Origin: CAVQEG01 sp963711465
GTDB taxonomy: Bacteria; Bacteroidota; Ignavibacteria; OLB7
Direction: 5' to 3'
Assembly: GCA_963711465.1 (NCBI GenBank)
Contig: CAVQEG010000001.1
Span: 2,976,001-3,040,000 of the forward strand
DNA: 64,000 nucleotides
The notes beneath the pieces were generated by a model. The model ran no database searches. It was given only the letters and a program-made list of their open reading frames with translations, and was not told the DNA's origin. Below are positions 62,878 to 64,000 of this stretch, piece after piece; the first letter of the stretch is position 1, and every line of letters begins with the position of its first letter. The position numbers were made by a program, and so were the translations under genes.

Positions 62878-64000
62878 GACCGTCGGCGATCTGATCGCCA
62901 CGCTCGATCCGGTGCGGTTCACCGGCGCGGCAGCAGCCCGCCGCCGTCGCGTCAGCGGATACTCGACCGACTCGCGTTCCTTGACAACCGGAGATGTCTT
63001 CGTCGCCCTTCGCGGCGAACGCTTCGACGGCCACGACTTCATCGCCCGGGTTGCTCCGCTCGCGTCCGCCGCTGTGGTCGATGTCCGCTGGGCCGATGCG
63101 CAGACGAGGTTCCCGGCGCTGCCGCTGGTCGTCGTCGACGATACGCTCGAGGCCTATGGCCGTATCGCAACCGCGCATCGAGAACGCTTCGATATCCCGG
63201 TCGTCGCCATCGCCGGCTCGAACGGCAAGACGACCACCAAGGATCTCGTCGCCCAGGTGCTCGCCACCCGATACCGCGTGCTGGCGACCGAGGGAAATCT
63301 CAACAACCTCATCGGCGTGCCCGCGACGATGCTGCGGATCGCGCCGGAACACGAGGTCGCCGTCATCGAGATCGGCACCAACATGCCGGGTGAAATCGCT
63401 CGGCTGTGCGATGTCCTCCGTCCGACCCACGGACTGATTACCAACATCGGCCGCGAGCATCTCGAACTGCTCGGGTCGATCGAGGGCGTCGCCGCAGAGG
63501 AGGGCTCGCTCTTCGGATTTCTGGCGCACACGGGCGGAACCGCATTCGTCAACGGAGACGATCCGCACCTCAGGACGCTCGCTCGACAGGTCCGCAGTCG
63601 AATCGTCTACGGCCGCCGCGGTCGAGTCGACGTCCGCGGAACGGTGCTCGGACTCGATGAGGCATGTCGTCCGAAGCTGCGAATTACCGATCGCAGGGGA
63701 ACCAAGGAGCGAACGACCGACACGCAATTGGGTACGCCCGGAATGCATACCGCATTCAATGCCCTCGCCGCAGCGACGGTCGGGCTCGGATTGAAGGTGC
63801 CGATCACGAAGGTCGCCCGCGCGCTCCGCGAATTCCGTCCTTTGAATTATCGGAGCGGCTACGGACGCCTCGCGTTCGAAACGCTGTCCAATGGCGTGCG
63901 ACTGCTCAACGATACCTACAACGCAAATCCCGAGTCGATGACGGTCGCGTTGGAAACGCTCGCGGCAATGCGACCTGGTAATGAAGGACGTCGCATCGCA
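62867..64000 (+). CDS. murF: UDP-N-acetylmuramoyl-tripeptide-D-alanyl-D-alanine ligase, 3' end cut by window edge
   Basis: 378 codons from the ATG at 62867, overlapping the murE stop by 11 bp, and open at the right edge. Adds D-Ala-D-Ala to the stem tripeptide. N-terminal Mur domain: SGYSTDSRSLTTGDVFVALR; ATP site AIAGSNGKTTTKDLV (a Ser replaces the more common Thr of GTNGKT, as in many MurF); NLNNLIGVPATMLRI, VIEIGTNMPGEIARLCDV and LNDTYNANPESMTVALETL are typical MurF blocks. About 80 C-terminal residues lie outside the window. Confidence 0.95.
   Translation, partial: MARETVGDLIATLDPVRFTGAAAARRRRVSGYSTDSRSLTTGDVFVALRGERFDGHDFIARVAPLASAAVVDVRWADAQTRFPALPLVVVDDTLEAYGRIATAHRERFDIPVVAIAGSNGKTTTKDLVAQVLATRYRVLATEGNLNNLIGVPATMLRIAPEHEVAVIEIGTNMPGEIARLCDVLRPTHGLITNIGREHLELLGSIEGVAAEEGSLFGFLAHTGGTAFVNGDDPHLRTLARQVRSRIVYGRRGRVDVRGTVLGLDEACRPKLRITDRRGTKERTTDTQLGTPGMHTAFNALAAATVGLGLKVPITKVARALREFRPLNYRSGYGRLAFETLSNGVRLLNDTYNANPESMTVALETLAAMRPGNEGRRIA

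Overview
The window (64 kb, high G+C) looks like a chromosomal segment from a member of the Bacteroidota/Chlorobi assemblage, most plausibly a Kapabacteria-like lineage. Three large secreted proteins end in type IX secretion (T9SS) C-terminal sorting domains, there are Bacteroidota-style DUF1573- and DUF4296-like envelope proteins, and MurE carries the DNPR meso-DAP motif. The lineage call is inference from protein style; no marker tree could be built.

Layout. 0-4.4 kb: end of a secreted protein, a T9SS subtilisin-like protease with beta-propeller-type repeats, and ArfB (all leftward). 4.4-8.0 kb: an ECF sigma/anti-sigma pair in ATGA overlap and a two-domain malic enzyme MaeB. 8.6-15.5 kb: a leftward envelope module (1025-residue TPR protein, outer-membrane barrel, SPOR protein) and a small secreted protein. 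15.7-21.4 kb: MBL-fold hydrolase, RmlD-like reductase, mnmG, mnmE, aat. Each gap between rmlD, mnmG, mnmE and aat holds a parS-like 16-mer. 21.4-25.5 kb: two small exported proteins, dnaK, hsp20, then an A+T-richer intergenic stretch with clustered DnaA-box-like 9-mers that I propose as oriC. 25.5-39.5 kb: pepA and guaA, then the translation/transcription block rimP-nusA-infB-rbfA-truB-ribF-rpsO-pnp, all leftward with repeated ATGA couplings.

At about 39.6 kb the coding strand flips. 39.7-54.7 kb (rightward): lolD, a 1358-residue T9SS surface protein, a lipoprotein, a T9SS thermolysin-like protease, glmS, an OmpA/PD40 protein, dnaX. 54.7-56.7 kb is a 2-kb noncoding compound repeat: three large direct repeats, each with an inverted pair of arms of about 100 bp and a tandem array of 18/19-bp hairpin units (8, 10 and 25 units). 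56.9-64.0 kb is the start of the division/cell wall (dcw) cluster: an MraZ operator, mraZ, rsmH, ftsL-like, ftsI (PASTA-bearing), murE and murF, which runs off the edge.

Most of the window is housekeeping. The parts that deserve attention are the parS trio with the candidate replication origin, the compound hairpin repeat between dnaX and mraZ, and the TPR/barrel/SPOR operon. No CRISPR array, phage, insertion sequence, tRNA or rRNA was seen.
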